Shown piece by piece: positions 1 to 11,383 of a stretch of 64,000 nt of DNA (position 1 is its first letter; each line of letters opens with the position of its first letter). The position numbers and the translations under genes were made by a program. This stretch comes from Bathynomus jamesi (lineage: Eukaryota; Arthropoda; Malacostraca; Isopoda; Cirolanidae), in contig JAJOZX010000925.1 of the NCBI GenBank assembly GCA_023014485.1, forward strand, positions 125,001-189,000. The letters are read 5' to 3'. Below the pieces are notes generated by a model, which worked only from the letters and a program-made list of their open reading frames with translations, was not told the DNA's origin and searched no databases.

Positions 1-63
1 TTTCTTTTTTTTTCTTTCTGTAACCTATATATAGGCTGTAACCCTTTTATGTACTTCAGTGTT

Positions 64-139
64 CCTGAGGATGTCATTAAACGAAAGCGCTTGAGCACCA
101 TTTTGTGTTTCCTTTCCTTCGTGGTTTTATTCATCATAT
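64..139 (+). repeat. Solo copy of palindromic-repeat arm (Penelope-like terminus?)
   Basis: This segment matches one arm of the palindrome at 22573-22711. It holds CTGAGGA, a short hairpin, then GAAA, followed by a stretch ending near CTTCGTGG and a (TA)n tract. The layout resembles the hammerhead-like motifs of Penelope-like retroelement ends, which is inference. A related fragment lies at about 4050-4110 beside another (TA)n tract. Confidence 0.5.
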
Positions 140-154
140 ATATATATATGTATA

Positions 155-450
155 CAGTGGTCTAGTGGTTAGCGTCGCTGACTACGAATCCATCGGCCCC
201 GGGGTCGAGACCCGGTGACGGCAGCCGGCGTGCAGCCAAACCCAGCTGTTCATCCTTCCACACAATAAAAAAAAGAAAGTGGTTGGTAGATAAATGGGTA
301 CCCTGGGTGGCCTAGTGGTTAAGACGCTGGGCTGCTGGTAGGGCGTGGTTCGGATTCCACGTTAAACTGTAGGTTTAAGGTGGAGTGAAAAGCTTGACCT
401 TCGTCAGAATAAACAATTCGGGCGGAAGCTAACCAAAGTTTACCAAAGGT
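155..450 (+). repeat. Dimeric tRNA-derived SINE, copy A
   Basis: Two tRNA-like modules sit in tandem. The first has a box A-like GGTCTAGTGGTTAGCG and a box B-like GGTCGAGACCC. The second, from about 300, has GGCCTAGTGGTTAAGACG and GGTTCGGATTCC. A shared tail with CTTGACCTTCGTCAGAAT ends near CTAACCAAAG and a TA tract. Near-identical copies occur at 13239, 16398, 58207 (minus), 58505 (minus, partial) and 61089 (minus). Two RNA polymerase III internal promoters in one unit suggest a dimeric SINE. Confidence 0.75.
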
Positions 451-465
451 TATACAGTATATATA

Positions 466-1259
466 CAGTAAAACCTCTCAATAACGACATTCCACTATAA
501 CGAAACCTCTCTTTACCAAACACTTGGGCATTTTGTAAAAACCTCTCGTTATCGAAATCACATTTTATTATGAGGAGATGTTTTCGCTAACTCAGGCTGA
601 GCTGCACGTGTTTGTCTCCACCGCCATTTCCCGGATCAAGAAAGTAAGCGGCATGCTGATTGGCTGATTCCTAAAAACGATACTCTAAGAGTCTAAGTAA
701 TTGGCTAGAATTTCCCATTTCCCCACTTTCTGTTATCACTCCTACTACTCTAATTTCACCTCTTATAACGTCAACAACAACAACAACAAGAATGTTTCTC
801 CCTCACGGAGAAATACTTTTAAGTAATGCATACTTTACTTACTTTAGGTGCATACTTTAGGCGAGTTCGAACAACGGTTCAGGATCGACCTACCGTCGAC
901 CCCTCTGTAGCATCCCGACTCATTTGCGGGATTTGGTGAAGGAGGGAATTGCTGTCTGATCTCCTCCTGCCCTCGTAGCCATCCACGCATGGCTGGTCAG
1001 GGACTTTGCACAGGAATCTGTCCAGCTGGTTCTTGAAGTTATTCAGGTCGGTGTGCTGGAGATTCCTCACTTCTTTTAATATACACTATATACATTATAC
1101 AGTATTATATGAAGTATGTATAAATAACTAATAAGGGTCTAAATAGGTCATTAAAATATACACTACAATATCGGCAAAGGAAAACCCTTTTGTAACGAAC
1201 AACCTCCCTGCACCGACAGCAATTTGGTTTATATATTTCGTTATAGAGAGGTTTTACTA
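466..1259. mobile_element. Pogo-like TIR element, non-autonomous
   Basis: The left end CAGTAAAACCTCTCAATAAC is matched in inverse at the right end, which reads as AGTAAAACCTCTCTATAAC on the minus strand. TA dinucleotides flank both ends. TIRs of this type and TA duplication are typical of pogo/Tigger members of Tc1/mariner. No transposase is visible. The interior holds an antisense LINE fragment at 879-1070. Confidence 0.6.
879..1070 (-). pseudogene. LINE reverse transcriptase C-terminal fragment
   Basis: A 63-residue open stretch has the pattern FKNQLDRF..VPDQP..DGYEGRR..SNSLLHQ. It matches the pattern at the end of the LINE at 8895-11340 (FKRRLDAW..VPDEP..PGYVRWR..TNSFFHQ). It is therefore read as the C-terminal tail of a CR1/L2-like non-LTR retrotransposon on the minus strand. 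Only this tail is preserved. Confidence 0.55.
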
Positions 1260-1542
1260 TATATATGCAAACCCACAAGGAAAACGACTAATCCACAACC
1301 AGTCGTCATTCCCACCCCAACTTCTTCCTGGGGACACAAACGTTTAAGGCATTTGGAAATGGGGCCCGACTTAGGCAGTATAAACCTTGCTTAAGAGTAA
1401 TTACAACTAATAGATTTTCTATCTTAGAGCCAGGGCAGAATGACACCAGGAAATTAGGCTGATTAGCGATTTTATTATTCGAGGGCAATTACAGGAGTTC
1501 TGCGGCAGGAATCCAACTCGGAGAAGGCGGTACTGATATCCT

Positions 1543-1712
1543 GGAGCCCGTGTTAACGACATCGCGGACTCTATAGACGAGTTTGGCAAAGATGCTGATG
1601 ATAGCACGATATTTATGATGCATGTTGGAACTAACGATGTTAAGATTTCCAGGTCAGAGGAGCTAATAGAGAAATACAAGCTAAGGGCGGGGAGCTTGGT
1701 CAGACAATACAC
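1543..1712 (+). pseudogene. SGNH-hydrolase-like fragment of a LINE ORF1
   Basis: The plus strand encodes VNDIADSIDEFGKD..DSTIFMMHVGTNDVK..RSEELIEKYK. The HVGTNDVK block is the signature of SGNH/GDSL esterase domains found in ORF1 of some CR1/L2 retrotransposons. The frame breaks on both sides, so this is a remnant. Assignment to a retrotransposon rather than a host esterase is inferred from the surrounding repeats. Confidence 0.45.
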
Positions 1713-2096
1713 TAGTAGTATTAATAATTAGTGGAGTAGGATTAACTACTGGTTGAGGGGGTCCTAATTTAAAGAAAGATTACACAAGTTAATGTTCAGA
1801 AGATCGCCATATTTCTCCTTACTCTTTTTCTTAAAACGAATTCCATTCGAACCAAAATATTCGTCGTTATCAAAAAATGTAGGCCGAAAATCGACAAATT
1901 TTATTCCTTTTTCTCGCAAATGCGTTTAACTCTGTTGTTCATGCTATTAGCTTCAATTAAGCTACAACCATTAGCATTGCATTCTTGGGAGAATTTCTAC
2001 AATCATTCTCATGTCAGTCTTTTTTTTCAATCTTATCGGTTGGGCTTTTAAACTTTTTTACATTGGCCTCAGTCTGTCCTCCTGCCCCTCTCTAAA

Positions 2097-2137
<41 letters not shown>

Positions 2138-2187
2138 TTACAAAAGAAGTACCTCAAAAGGCCTTGCGGCCCATACCGAGGAGGTAC

Positions 2188-2242
<55 letters not shown>
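2097..2242. repeat. (GA)n microsatellite, interrupted
   Basis: Two long GA runs are separated by about 45 bp that include CCTCAAAAGGCCTTGCGG, able to form a small hairpin. A related hairpin block occurs at about 21730-21775 without the GA runs. Confidence 0.9.
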
Positions 2243-2248
<6 letters not shown>

Positions 2249-2625
2249 CTGGAAAGAACAATTTAAAAAGCAAGATTACGACCACACACATATTATTATT
2301 ATTAAATAATGGTAATAAAATCTCCATTTTACATGCAAATCGTTTTCGCTTCAACAGTTTTATCATGTAACGCCTTCGGGAGATATATTAAAAAGTTGTT
2401 TGAGTTACCTTTAATGGACACTTTAGCTTAGCCAAATAAAATTTGAATATACAGTATTTTCATCACATATTTTTATTAGAACATTTTTTACAACAGTTAT
2501 ATAGTAAATCCTAATTCCAAATATGTACACTTTTAATTAAAAATGTACATGGAAAGTATATACAAAAAAGCATAAGCAATTATAAAAGTTTTAAATGTCC
2601 ACAGTTTGAGAAGTTAAATATTATG

Positions 2626-2804
2626 GGAAAACTTTACTGTCCAGACAGTGTTCAGAAACAGAGTCCGTAACAGCTTGGCAATATGTTAAATTAGGTTAGA
2701 TTGATTAGGGTTGGTTAGGTTAGGTTAAGCTTAGGTTAGGTTAGGTAATTAATTAGGGTCCCATGGACTCTGTCTCTGAATATTGTCTGGATAGTAAAGT
2801 TTTA
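2626..2804. mobile_element. MITE with about 40-bp TIRs around a TTAGG array
   Basis: The left arm has AAAACTTTACTGTCCAGACA and ends in ACAGAGTCC; the right arm is its inverse (GGACTCTGTCTCTGAA to AGTAAAGTTTTAC) with few mismatches. The loop of about 100 bp is mostly TTAGG-type repeat. No coding capacity is seen. Confidence 0.65.
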
Positions 2805-2888
2805 CTATCATTACTGTAATTTCGCTTCTGCTTTTAGTCCAAAATTATCCTAATTGTTGAAAAATGCTTGATAAAAACTAATATACGT

Positions 2889-3277
2889 GGGGGGGGGCGT
2901 AAAAGTCACGCACCATAGGAATTTTCAGTGTTCACCATAGTATATTATTTTTTTCTTTTAGGTAGGGGATGGCTGCGAAATTAACAATAGACGAGAGGGT
3001 GAGCTTGGTTTTAATGTATGCAATACTAGGTACTACAAATCGATTAATTGTTACAGAATTTAGTAGAAAACACCCGAAGAGATCCCAATCGTCCCAGAAA
3101 CAGAGAACAATTACAATTGAAGGAGAAAATCATGTCCGAGTGTGCCAAGATTAGCATAAGCGTGTTAAGAAAAATGTAAACATCATATATAAAAAAAGTG
3201 AATCGAAGTTGATGGCCAGCAATTCGAACATTTATTTTAATATGTCATATGGTGCGCGACTTTTGCGCCACTCTATA
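2889..3277 (+). mobile_element. Remnant of a mariner-like transposon (GGTGGCGCAAAAGTC family)
   Basis: The left end holds CGTAAAAGTCACGCACCATA and ATTTTCAGTGTT. The right end holds GCGCGACTTTTGCGCCAC, giving inverted termini. A 61-codon frame at 2969-3154 starts MAAKLTIDERVSL, the style of a transposase helix-turn-helix start. A smaller derivative with the same ends and same start-codon context lies at 58049-58192. Confidence 0.6.
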
Positions 3278-3673
3278 TCGTTTGATGCGATTCGTGCGTT
3301 TCCATCTTTAAAATACATAAATGCATTGGATGTTTGTACGCATTAAAGGTCCATTTCATTAAACGATAATGATTTTGTATACGAACAAACTGCATTTCTT
3401 CAAATACATTTATTTAGGAACTCGCTGGATTTCACTGGATTGTCAGAAATAACCTTTCAGATGCACATCTGAATGAAATGTATGCATCTGTATGAAATAT
3501 ATGGTGAATGAGCTAAGTAGAGGATCTTGACCTTCTTAGAATATTTTAATCATTGTACATAAATATATAGTCACTGACTATCTAGTTCCACTGCAGCAAC
3601 ATGTATAAGGGTTGCATCAGGAAAGAGCTAGAGAAACCAACTGTATATTAATTATTACTAAATTGGAGCGTAC

Positions 3674-3710
<37 letters not shown>

Positions 3711-3975
3711 GGGTAGAAATTCACATACGCCAGGTCGTTCGAGGCGACCAAAATATCAGAAAATATCGTAATTTTAAAAACTTTTTTAAGGTCTAGTAAA
3801 ATTTGGGAGCAAGTGTAGTTTACGTTCCCATGATGCAAAAGGAGACACAAACTACACTAGGTCAGAATTGGGGAATGTAAACTACACTAGGATCTTTAGG
3901 AGACATTTTTTAAATGAATCCATCAAATAAAACGTTAAAACTAGTGAAAATATTACTACTTCACCTAACCAATCG

Positions 3976-4015
<40 letters not shown>

Positions 4016-4104
4016 AAAATTATTTCACGAAAGTAACACGTGAAAAATATTTATGATGAAAAGAACCACGAAGGAAGGAAACACAGAATGGTGCTCTTTT
4101 CATC

Positions 4105-4156
<52 letters not shown>

Positions 4157-4165
4157 TATACACAC

Positions 4166-5529
4166 GAGGGCCACTCAATATACTTTGCCCCACCTTTTTT
4201 TGTTCTTTCCAAGTTTCCTTGTAAGTTCCAGAAATTTTGTACGCAAGTAGTTACATACCTTTTTCACAAGTTTTTATTTTTCCACATACTCTCCATCCTT
4301 TTCTACGGCTTTCCTCCACCTCGAAACAAGTGCCTTTATTCCTTGCTGGTAAAAGTCCGCTGGGTTCCGCTGGAGCCACCTCTTAACCAGCTCAACACCC
4401 TCATCGTTACTCATCCACGAATAGCATCCTTCATTGGCCCAAACAAATGGAAGTCTGAAGGTGCCAGATCCGGGCTGTATGGAGGGTGGGGTAACACAGT
4501 CAAGCGCATTTTTGTGATGGCCTCTCTCGTTTGCAAACTGTTGTGTAGTTTTGAGTTATCGTGCAAAAGAAAGACGTCTTCCAGTTTTCTCTCCGGTCGA
4601 ACTCACTTTATACATCTCTGGAGTCTCTGTAGGGTAGAAATATATGCTTCTGAGTTGATTGTTTTCCCTTCTTCATAATATCCACCAGAATCATCCCTTT
4701 TATGTCCCAGAAGATGGTGGCCATAACCTTTCCTACAGATAGTCATTTGAACTTTTTCTTGCGTGGGGAGTCTGCGTGATGCCACTCCATGGATTGGCGT
4801 TTTGTTTCAGGTTCAAAGGGGTGTACCCAAGTCTCATCCCCAGTCATAATTTGTGAAAGGAAGTCATCCCCTTCTGTCTCGTATCGAACCAACGACTCAG
4901 AAGCAATTTCTTTTCTTTAGGCTTTGTGATCTTCAGTCAGTTCGCGAGGAACAAACCGTGAACACACTTTTGAGTATCCCAGTTGCTGAATTATCGTATT
5001 CACACTTCCTTCACTAATTCCTAGCTCCAGTGATAGCTCCTTGTATGTAACGCGCCGATTTGATCGAATGATGCTGTTAGCACGTTGCACAATGTGAGAT
5101 GTCACAGCCGATGCCGGGCGACCGCTGCGTGGCTCATCATCGAAGCTGGGTCTCCCTCTCTCCGATGATCTCACGCGTTTAGACCAGCGTCCAACTGTGC
5201 TTCGATCAACAACAGCATCTCCGTAAACGTTTTGTAGACGTTTGTGAATATTTCCAACTGGTTCCTTCTCTACGGTTAAGAACTCGATAACAGCTCTCTG
5301 TTTACGACGCACATCACTGTCAGACGCCTTTTTCGAAACTGCGTTAACCATCGGTTTTATACAAGGGCGTTTAAAAGCGGTTTTATACAAGGAGCGGGAG
5401 GTTCAAACTGGAAAAATCCGGTTATATGAAGCGTAGGAAGTTCAAACTTACAGCCCGAGACATTTCAGGCCCATGGGCTATTATTTAGCTAAGAAAAAAG
5501 AGTGGGACAAAATATATTGAGTGCCCCTA

Positions 5530-5530
<1 letters not shown>
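4166..5530 (-). mobile_element. Mariner element (DD34D type), degenerate
   Basis: The ends are inverted: left GGCCACTCAATATACTTTGC, right reading GGCACTCAATATATTTTGTC on the minus strand. (TA)n lies on both sides. It encodes a broken minus-strand transposase. Confidence 0.8.
4210..5351 (-). pseudogene. Mariner transposase pseudogene (DD34D)
   Basis: Reading the minus strand, an N-terminal paired helix-turn-helix region starts MVNAVSKKASDSDVRRKQR and includes the linker motif GRPASAV. That frame stops at about 4917. Later frames carry the catalytic segment LLHDNSKLHN and PHPPYSPDLAPSDFHLFG, with 34 residues between the two Asp, as in mariner DD34D. Several stops and frame changes show it is dead. 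The upstream Met at 5390 is less likely than 5351, which matches usual mariner starts. Confidence 0.8.

Positions 5531-5584
<54 letters not shown>
5531..5584. repeat. (TA)n tract between two mariners
   Basis: An almost pure TA run separates the two nested mariners. Tc1/mariner elements insert at TA, so this tract is a natural landing site. Confidence 0.95.
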
Positions 5585-5587
<3 letters not shown>

Positions 5588-6954
5588 GGCTCCAAAAAAC
5601 CTTAGCACCCCCATTTGCAGCTTACATGTTTATTTATATCGAAATAGTTTTTAGTGATTATAAAAATATATAAAATTCTTTATTTATTGCAGGTATTAAA
5701 ATTACTCTAGCTGATAAAGTGATAATATAATGGCTTCTCAATTAATTGGTGATTCGGAGAGGCAACGTGTGATAGATCGCATACAAGCAATAACATTTCG
5801 GGAAGCTCGTGATGCTGGAGCCACCTTTATAACACGTTCATGGGTTGCCAAAAAGTTGCGAAGAGTGAGGACTTCGTCAAAAGAAATTGGAATAAAACTT
5901 TGGATGAATGTGAAATGGATACAACCAAATCTGGGCGCCCAAATTTGCCACTCTCTCAGGAAACAAAGGACATCATTGAAAGCGGTACGCGTAAGCGGAA
6001 AAACAGCTGTGCTAAACTTTCTAGAGAGATCGAAGTGTTGAGAGGAAAGATCGTTAGTGGTGAGACCATTCGACTGTACCGTCATAGGCAAGGTTTAAAG
6101 CCTTGGCATGAACTTCCAAAGCCAAGAAAAACTCAACTTAACATCGATGACAGAATGTGGTTTGCCCATTATCTTGAAGATTGGGATGTGGATGATTTCA
6201 TGCATTTAGCTGTCCCCGATGATTTTTTTGTTTACGTAACACGTCGGCCTAACTACCAAAATGATCGAGTGTGGGCCACAACACCAGATGAAATCGATGA
6301 CAATGAACATTATCGCGAATTATTAAAAAGTCCAGACTGTGTTGGTGTGTTTGTTTTGTTCACTGCAAAGAAGCTCATGTGGGTGCTGAAGCCAAATGGT
6401 CAGAGTTGGGATGGACAGTATTTTCGTGATATTATTCTATCCCAGCATGTCATTCCTTTTCTAAGAAACCCAAACAATGTTATGGATGTCGATCAGGTCA
6501 CACTTCCGCACGATAAGGCCCCCTGCTTTAAGGCATTAGCCACTCAACAGTTGTTGCGGAACCATGAGATCGATTTCTTTGGAAATGAAGAATGGCCAGG
6601 AAATTCTCCTGACCTGAACGTCTGTGAACACATTGGATCAGTTATAAAGGACAAGGTTGAATGTCTCTTGTTTCAAGAACCTGCAGCAAATCGATTTTCG
6701 AAGGATACAATGACGCAACACATTGAAACTGTTTTAGCAAATTTGCGTAACGATCAAGATCTATTCACGTCACTTTTGGCAAGCTACCCAAAGCGAATTC
6801 AGGCTGTCTTGGAAGCCAATGGCGGAAACACCAAGTTTTAATTGTTTCTCATTAAATGCAGGATTAAATTCTCTTTTGTAAGGTATGTTTAGTTTTACTG
6901 TACCTTTAATGGTTTAGGCCATGGGCGGGGGGGCTAAGGTTTATTGGAGCCCCG
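5585..6954 (+). mobile_element. Tc1/mariner element, DD37E type
   Basis: The left TIR GGGGCTCCAAAAAACCTTAG (from 5586) is matched at the right end, which reads GGGGCTCCAATAAACCTTAG on the minus strand. TA flanks both sides. It carries a nearly intact transposase with a single frameshift and sits in the TA loop of the 3709-7211 palindromic element. Confidence 0.85.
5730..6841 (+). pseudogene. DD37E transposase, one frameshift
   Basis: The first frame (5730 to about 5868) gives the N-terminal DNA-binding region starting MASQLIGDSERQRV. The second frame continues with SEDFVKRNWNKTLDE through to EANGGNTKF at 6841. Catalytic motifs are VPDDFFVYV..QNDRVWA, LPHDKAPCF and WPGNSPDLN..EHIG, with 37 residues between second Asp and Glu. 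The frames differ by one base near 5868, consistent with loss of one A. Allowing for it, the protein would be about 370 residues, normal for the group. No other lesion is visible. Confidence 0.85.
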
Positions 6955-7213
6955 TATATATAAAAATTGACGATTGGTTAGGTTAAGTCGTAATATTTTC
7001 GTTAGTTTTAACGTTTTATTTGATTAGGTATACGCGGACAAAGTTGGGGAACGCAAACTACACTAGGATAATGTAGGCGAACGTAAACTACACTGGGCAC
7101 CACAGGGGGACGTAAACTACACTTGCTTCAAAATTTTGGAAGGGCTAGTAAATTTTCAGTTCTACTAGTCCAGCTGGCGACTTGAAAAAAATGGTGAATT
7201 TCTACCCCTGGTT

Positions 7214-7254
<41 letters not shown>

Positions 7255-7340
7255 TTGTTTAACCACTTTCATTACGTAAAAGATCATCTGACGGAGGAGA
7301 CCTACAGCTTTGCGTGAGATCCGAACCACGGGTCGGTAAG

Positions 7341-7426
7341 GGCTATGCCGGGACCACGTCGCAACACCGCTTCGGCGCTTCCCGTTAAGCGGATGTTGGG
7401 CCCGATCAGTAGTTGGATGGGTGACC
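7341..7426 (+). repeat. 5S rRNA-derived SINE head
   Basis: The segment has GGCTATGCCGGGACCACGTC, then CCCGTTAAGCGGATGTTGGG and GTTGGATGGGTGACC. These line up with the 5' end, the GTTAAGC block and box C of metazoan 5S rRNA, but with a deleted middle. The 3' side continues into GTGGTTCGGATTCCAC, the tail shared with the tRNA-SINE family here. It is therefore a SINE3-like element, not a functional 5S gene. A second copy is at 17024-17113. Confidence 0.7.
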
Positions 7427-7595
7427 TTCCTCTACGTTCAGATGATGTAGTGACCCGTGGTTCGGATTCCACTTAAAATTGTAGGTTCCCTCCGTCGAGG
7501 CTTGTTGTTACAAAGAAAGTTACCTCCCCCAAATATATTGACTACTTTAATTCCTACTAGAGATATAAGGCCATAAATATACAAGTATTAATATG

Positions 7596-8107
7596 GGTAA
7601 ATCTCTCGGAGCGCTCCATTTTTCAATATTAAACATACCCTCATAAAAAATATACCCTTTGAAAGTTCACATTTTTCTGAGTCTAAAAATGTAGTAATCC
7701 AAAAGTATCAATAGCAAATAAAAAGTAAGTAGGTTTTAAATATAAAATCCTATACCGATCAATTTGTGATGCGTAATCTTTACGGGGGCTCCGCCCCCAT
7801 ACCCCCGAGACCTAAATTATACAAATGATAATGTAATAACATATTCATGTTAGGTTAGGTTAGCGTAACAATTACCAAAAATACCATCTTACAACACAGA
7901 CTGAAGATTTATAACTTAGCCAACCTTTATAATGTAGTTAATGACGTCACGCGTCAAACAATTAATTAAATCTAGTTACTTTTTATTTGCTATTGATACT
8001 TTTGGATTACTACATTTTTAGACTCAGAAAAATGTGAGCTTTCAAATGGTATATGTTTTACGAGTGTATGTTTAATATTGAAAAATGAGCGCTCCTAGAG
8101 ATTATCC
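7596..8107. mobile_element. TIR element (MITE) with 8-bp target duplication
   Basis: Flanking TTAATATG occurs directly on both sides (7588-7595 and 8108-8115). Inverted arms of about 140-165 bp start GGTAAATCTCTCGGAGCGCT and, from the right, GGATAATCTCTAGGAGCGCT. The interior includes GGGGGCTCCGCCCCCATACC. No transposase is seen. An 8-bp duplication points to hAT or P-type mobilisation. Confidence 0.75.
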
Positions 8108-8267
8108 TTAATATGCATTTATACTCACTTTAATGAAACTCATTGATTTTGTACTTTCTTTCATTGACAAAACAACCTGTAAACACACATATATTACTCC
8201 AACAATAAAAAAATAAGAGTTATTATTTTCGAATTAAGCAAATTTTACAACAGGCAATCAACTACAC

Positions 8268-8325
8268 TTAAAACTTGGTTTACTGTAAAATCACTGTAAA
8301 ATCACTGTAAAATCACTGTAAACTA
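8268..8325 (+). repeat. Short tandem repeat, 13-bp unit
   Basis: The unit ACTGTAAAATC is repeated about three to four times in a row. Confidence 0.8.
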
Positions 8326-8894
8326 ATTCCTGTAAGGGATACTGGTAAACTAAACGGGAAGCCATAAACATTGTTCTAAAACCTGATGAAAGAGAAGGAA
8401 AACTGGCCAAAAACTATTTTTGTATTGCCACGTTTGAGAATTCAATGCTATTGTCTGATGTTCTACGAGGAAGAAGGAAAAATTTGCTTAAAATGTATTA
8501 ATTATTTGTTTACGCTTGAAATTGTTATAAAAATAAAATGTACTTATTTTTATAAATTTTGTTTTGGTAAAATTATTACTGTAAATAATTTTCAGGGATA
8601 CCATTTTTTGGACCGCTGTTTGGCCAAAAGTAAGTTGGTGACGTAGGAAATAGCTAACCAACCTAGAATGACTACCTAAGCTAGTGTAGCCTAACCCAGA
8701 TGTAAGAATCACCCAGATTGGCCCAAAATATGAAATGGGCAGATCCCTAAAATCTGGTGTTCCCAAAACTTAATATTAGCCAATTTCTTTTCATATAAGA
8801 GGAGAGTATAAGTGGAACTTGGTTCTAAAAATTTAATATATCAGGAAATATATCAGTGAAAACTGCGAATACTGCGTAGATAATAAAGAAATAC

Positions 8895-11340
8895 TTAGCG
8901 ATGGTTACAACTTACTACGAGCTGATAGAACAGCAAGACGTAAAGGTGGCTGCGCTACATACGTACTGTACCGGACAGTCATATGGCAGAGATGATGATA
9001 AGTAAATCAAACAGTTTCGTGGAACTTTTAACAGTAAAAATAGAAGAAACTAGACGTGGTATTTACATTTATCTACAGACCTCCGAACATTCCAACTGCA
9101 AAATTCTCGGATGCCATTGCTAATATTAGAAACCTCATAAAGTTTTCACACTCCACACCCCAATATAATACTTTGCAAAGATTTTAATTTCCCATTTATA
9201 AAATACAAAAAGGTGGGAAGAAATATATATATGTGTGTATATACACCAGGACAAGGGGGGGGTACAAGAGAACACCAAGAACAATCAAAACTGTTGATGG
9301 CTCTAACAAACGTATTTATGTTAACACAAAAGATAACAGATAACACCAGAAAAAATATCTGCCTAAATCTGCTATTCACGAACAACAACAACTTGACTGA
9401 TGATATAAAAATAACCCTAACTATTATCTCCGACCACAAAGGTAATCAAGATATCAACTAATATGGTGACAATTTTAAAAGAAAATACTCATACTGAAGA
9501 AAGAAGCAATTTTAAAATTTTTAAACTAACTCCAAGACCAAGACTATAAATTGGGAAGAAATCAGATCTCACATGGCCTAAATAGAGTGAAAAACAGTTT
9601 TAGAGGATAAAACAACCGAAGGAATGCTAACAATCTCATAAGAAAAGACTGGAAATTTTAGAAAAATATGTTCCGTTCAGACAACAATACCAGGGAAGTA
9701 ATACAAGAAAAGCTGAGAGGGAAATAGGGAAATACAACCCTAATTAAGTGTCATACAGAGAGGGAAGAGGAAAATCGGTGAAGTAATAAAAGTTAAAATA
9801 CTCCTATAACTATGCGAAAAGGAAAACGAGAACGCGTGCACTATCGAACTCTAAAGAAAAGAAAATAATGAACTAACCGATGATTTAAAAGAAATATCTG
9901 AAATACTGAGTGCCAGTACGAATCAATTTTCAGTACCCCAAAAAGTGACAGAGTAGTCAATTTTCAGTACCCCAAAAAGTGACAGAGTAGTACCTGACAG
10001 AGATGCATTCTTTGAAGAGAAATTACAAGGAGAGTGTATAACAGATTTTTATTTCACCCAAGAAGATATAGCGCGAGCTATAAGACAAATGAAGTCACAT
10101 TCAGCTGAGGATCAGAACAAATGGAACGCCTCATTGTAAGAATGAAATAGCTACACACTGGATATGGAGAAGATCCCTGGAAAACTGGGGAAAGCATCCT
10201 GAAAAGAGTGAACATTGTCCCTATATATATAAACGAGGGGATAGATCTCAGGTAAAGAATTATAGACCAGTGTCAATGACGTATTATCTCACCAAAATAT
10301 TTGAAAGAATAGTTCAGAGAAAATCTACGACTTCTTGGAAACACTGGAAAGATTCAATGAGAACCAGCACGGGCTGCACTCCTATTCATTATGATGCTAA
10401 CAGATATAGACAGTGAAGTAACCAACAACAGTATAGTAACATCCTTTGCAGACGATATAAAACACAGCAGAAAAATCAGTAATGCAGAAGAGGTGGAGGC
10501 CCTACAGAAGAACATGAACAGAATATACAAATGGTCAGAAGACAACATGAAATTTAACACCGAGGAATTTCAGCTCTTCAGATATGGAAGAAATGAGGAG
10601 CTAAAACAGATAGCATATCGTGCCCCAGGTAGACAAGACATTCAGAGAAGCAAGAAAGCAATAGATTTAGGGGTTATAATAACCGACGATGCGAAATTTG
10701 AGACACAAAATCAGATAGCAATAAACAAAGCAAAAAGAGTCGCGAAACAGGTACTGAGAACCTTTAAAAGAAAGGACGAGGGAGAGTAATAATTCCTCTG
10801 CTGAAAACACTGATCATACCAAACCTTGAATACTGCTCTCTTGACGTCCCCATATAAAAAGGAAGAAATTAATATAAACTAGAAGAAATTCAAAGAAATT
10901 TCACAGCCAAGATCGATGGCTGCAAACAACTCAACTACTGGGAAAGACTTAAATTATTAAATATATATTGATATTCATTGGAAAGAAGAAGAGAGAGATA
11001 CTGAACCCAGTAACCACTCAAACAACAGTGAAAATAGGAAAGTAGAATGTGCAGTTTTCCCAAGCAAAAGACCCAACAAGGGACCTCCTCAACACTGAAG
11101 GAACACAGCTTGGTTGTCAGAGGACCAATACTTTTTTACTAGCTTCCAAAAGACCTCAGGAACGTGACAGGGGTCAAAGTTGAAGTCTTCAAAAGAAGAC
11201 TAGATGCCTGGGTCAGGACGGTACCAGATGAGCCGGGTGTACCTGGCTATGTACGGTGGAGAGCGCAAGAGACCAACTCGTTCTTCCACCAAGCCAGGCC
11301 TAGAGGCGGGACCATCAGCTTGACCTTCGTGTGAAGAGAG
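8895..11340 (+). pseudogene. Degenerate CR1/L2-like LINE with endonuclease and RT
   Basis: An endonuclease-like region begins near 8900 (GYNLLRADRTARRKGGCATY) and runs to about 9450, where ICLNLLFTNNNN and a following SDHKGNQ resemble the end of an APE-type endonuclease. The RT part includes the catalytic FADDIKHSRK at about 10455, followed by a 132-residue frame to 10789. The C-terminal signature FKRRLDAWVRTVPDEP..GYVRWR is at 11190-11260. Many stops and shifts make it inactive. A 34-bp tandem duplication occurs at 9925-9992. Confidence 0.75.
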
Positions 11341-11383
11341 ACCAATGCACGGAACTGCTACGAGGTTACGAAGTGTATATATA

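Larger units (their letters stand above)
3709..7211. mobile_element. Palindromic TIR element split by two nested mariners
   Basis: The left arm (3709-3990) begins GGGGTAGAAATTCAC, contains repeated AAACTACACTAG blocks and ends in CTAACCAATCGTCA beside a (TA)n tract. The right arm (6961-7211) is its inverse, from TGACGATTGGTTAGG to GAATTTCTACCCC. Arms are about 250-280 bp. The loop was evidently a TA tract, which now carries mariners at 4166-5530 and 5585-6954. (GT)n runs lie just outside both ends. Confidence 0.7.

Noticed and set aside
2690..2750. Chromosome end (telomere)
   Set aside because: The TTAGG array is short, degenerate and lies within a MITE; similar arrays are scattered over the window.
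4210..5351. SETMAR-like domesticated mariner gene
   Set aside because: Several stops and frame changes, mariner TIRs and no fused host domain: it is a dead transposon.
7341..7426. Functional 5S rRNA gene
   Set aside because: The middle domain is missing and the 3' part runs into a SINE tail.
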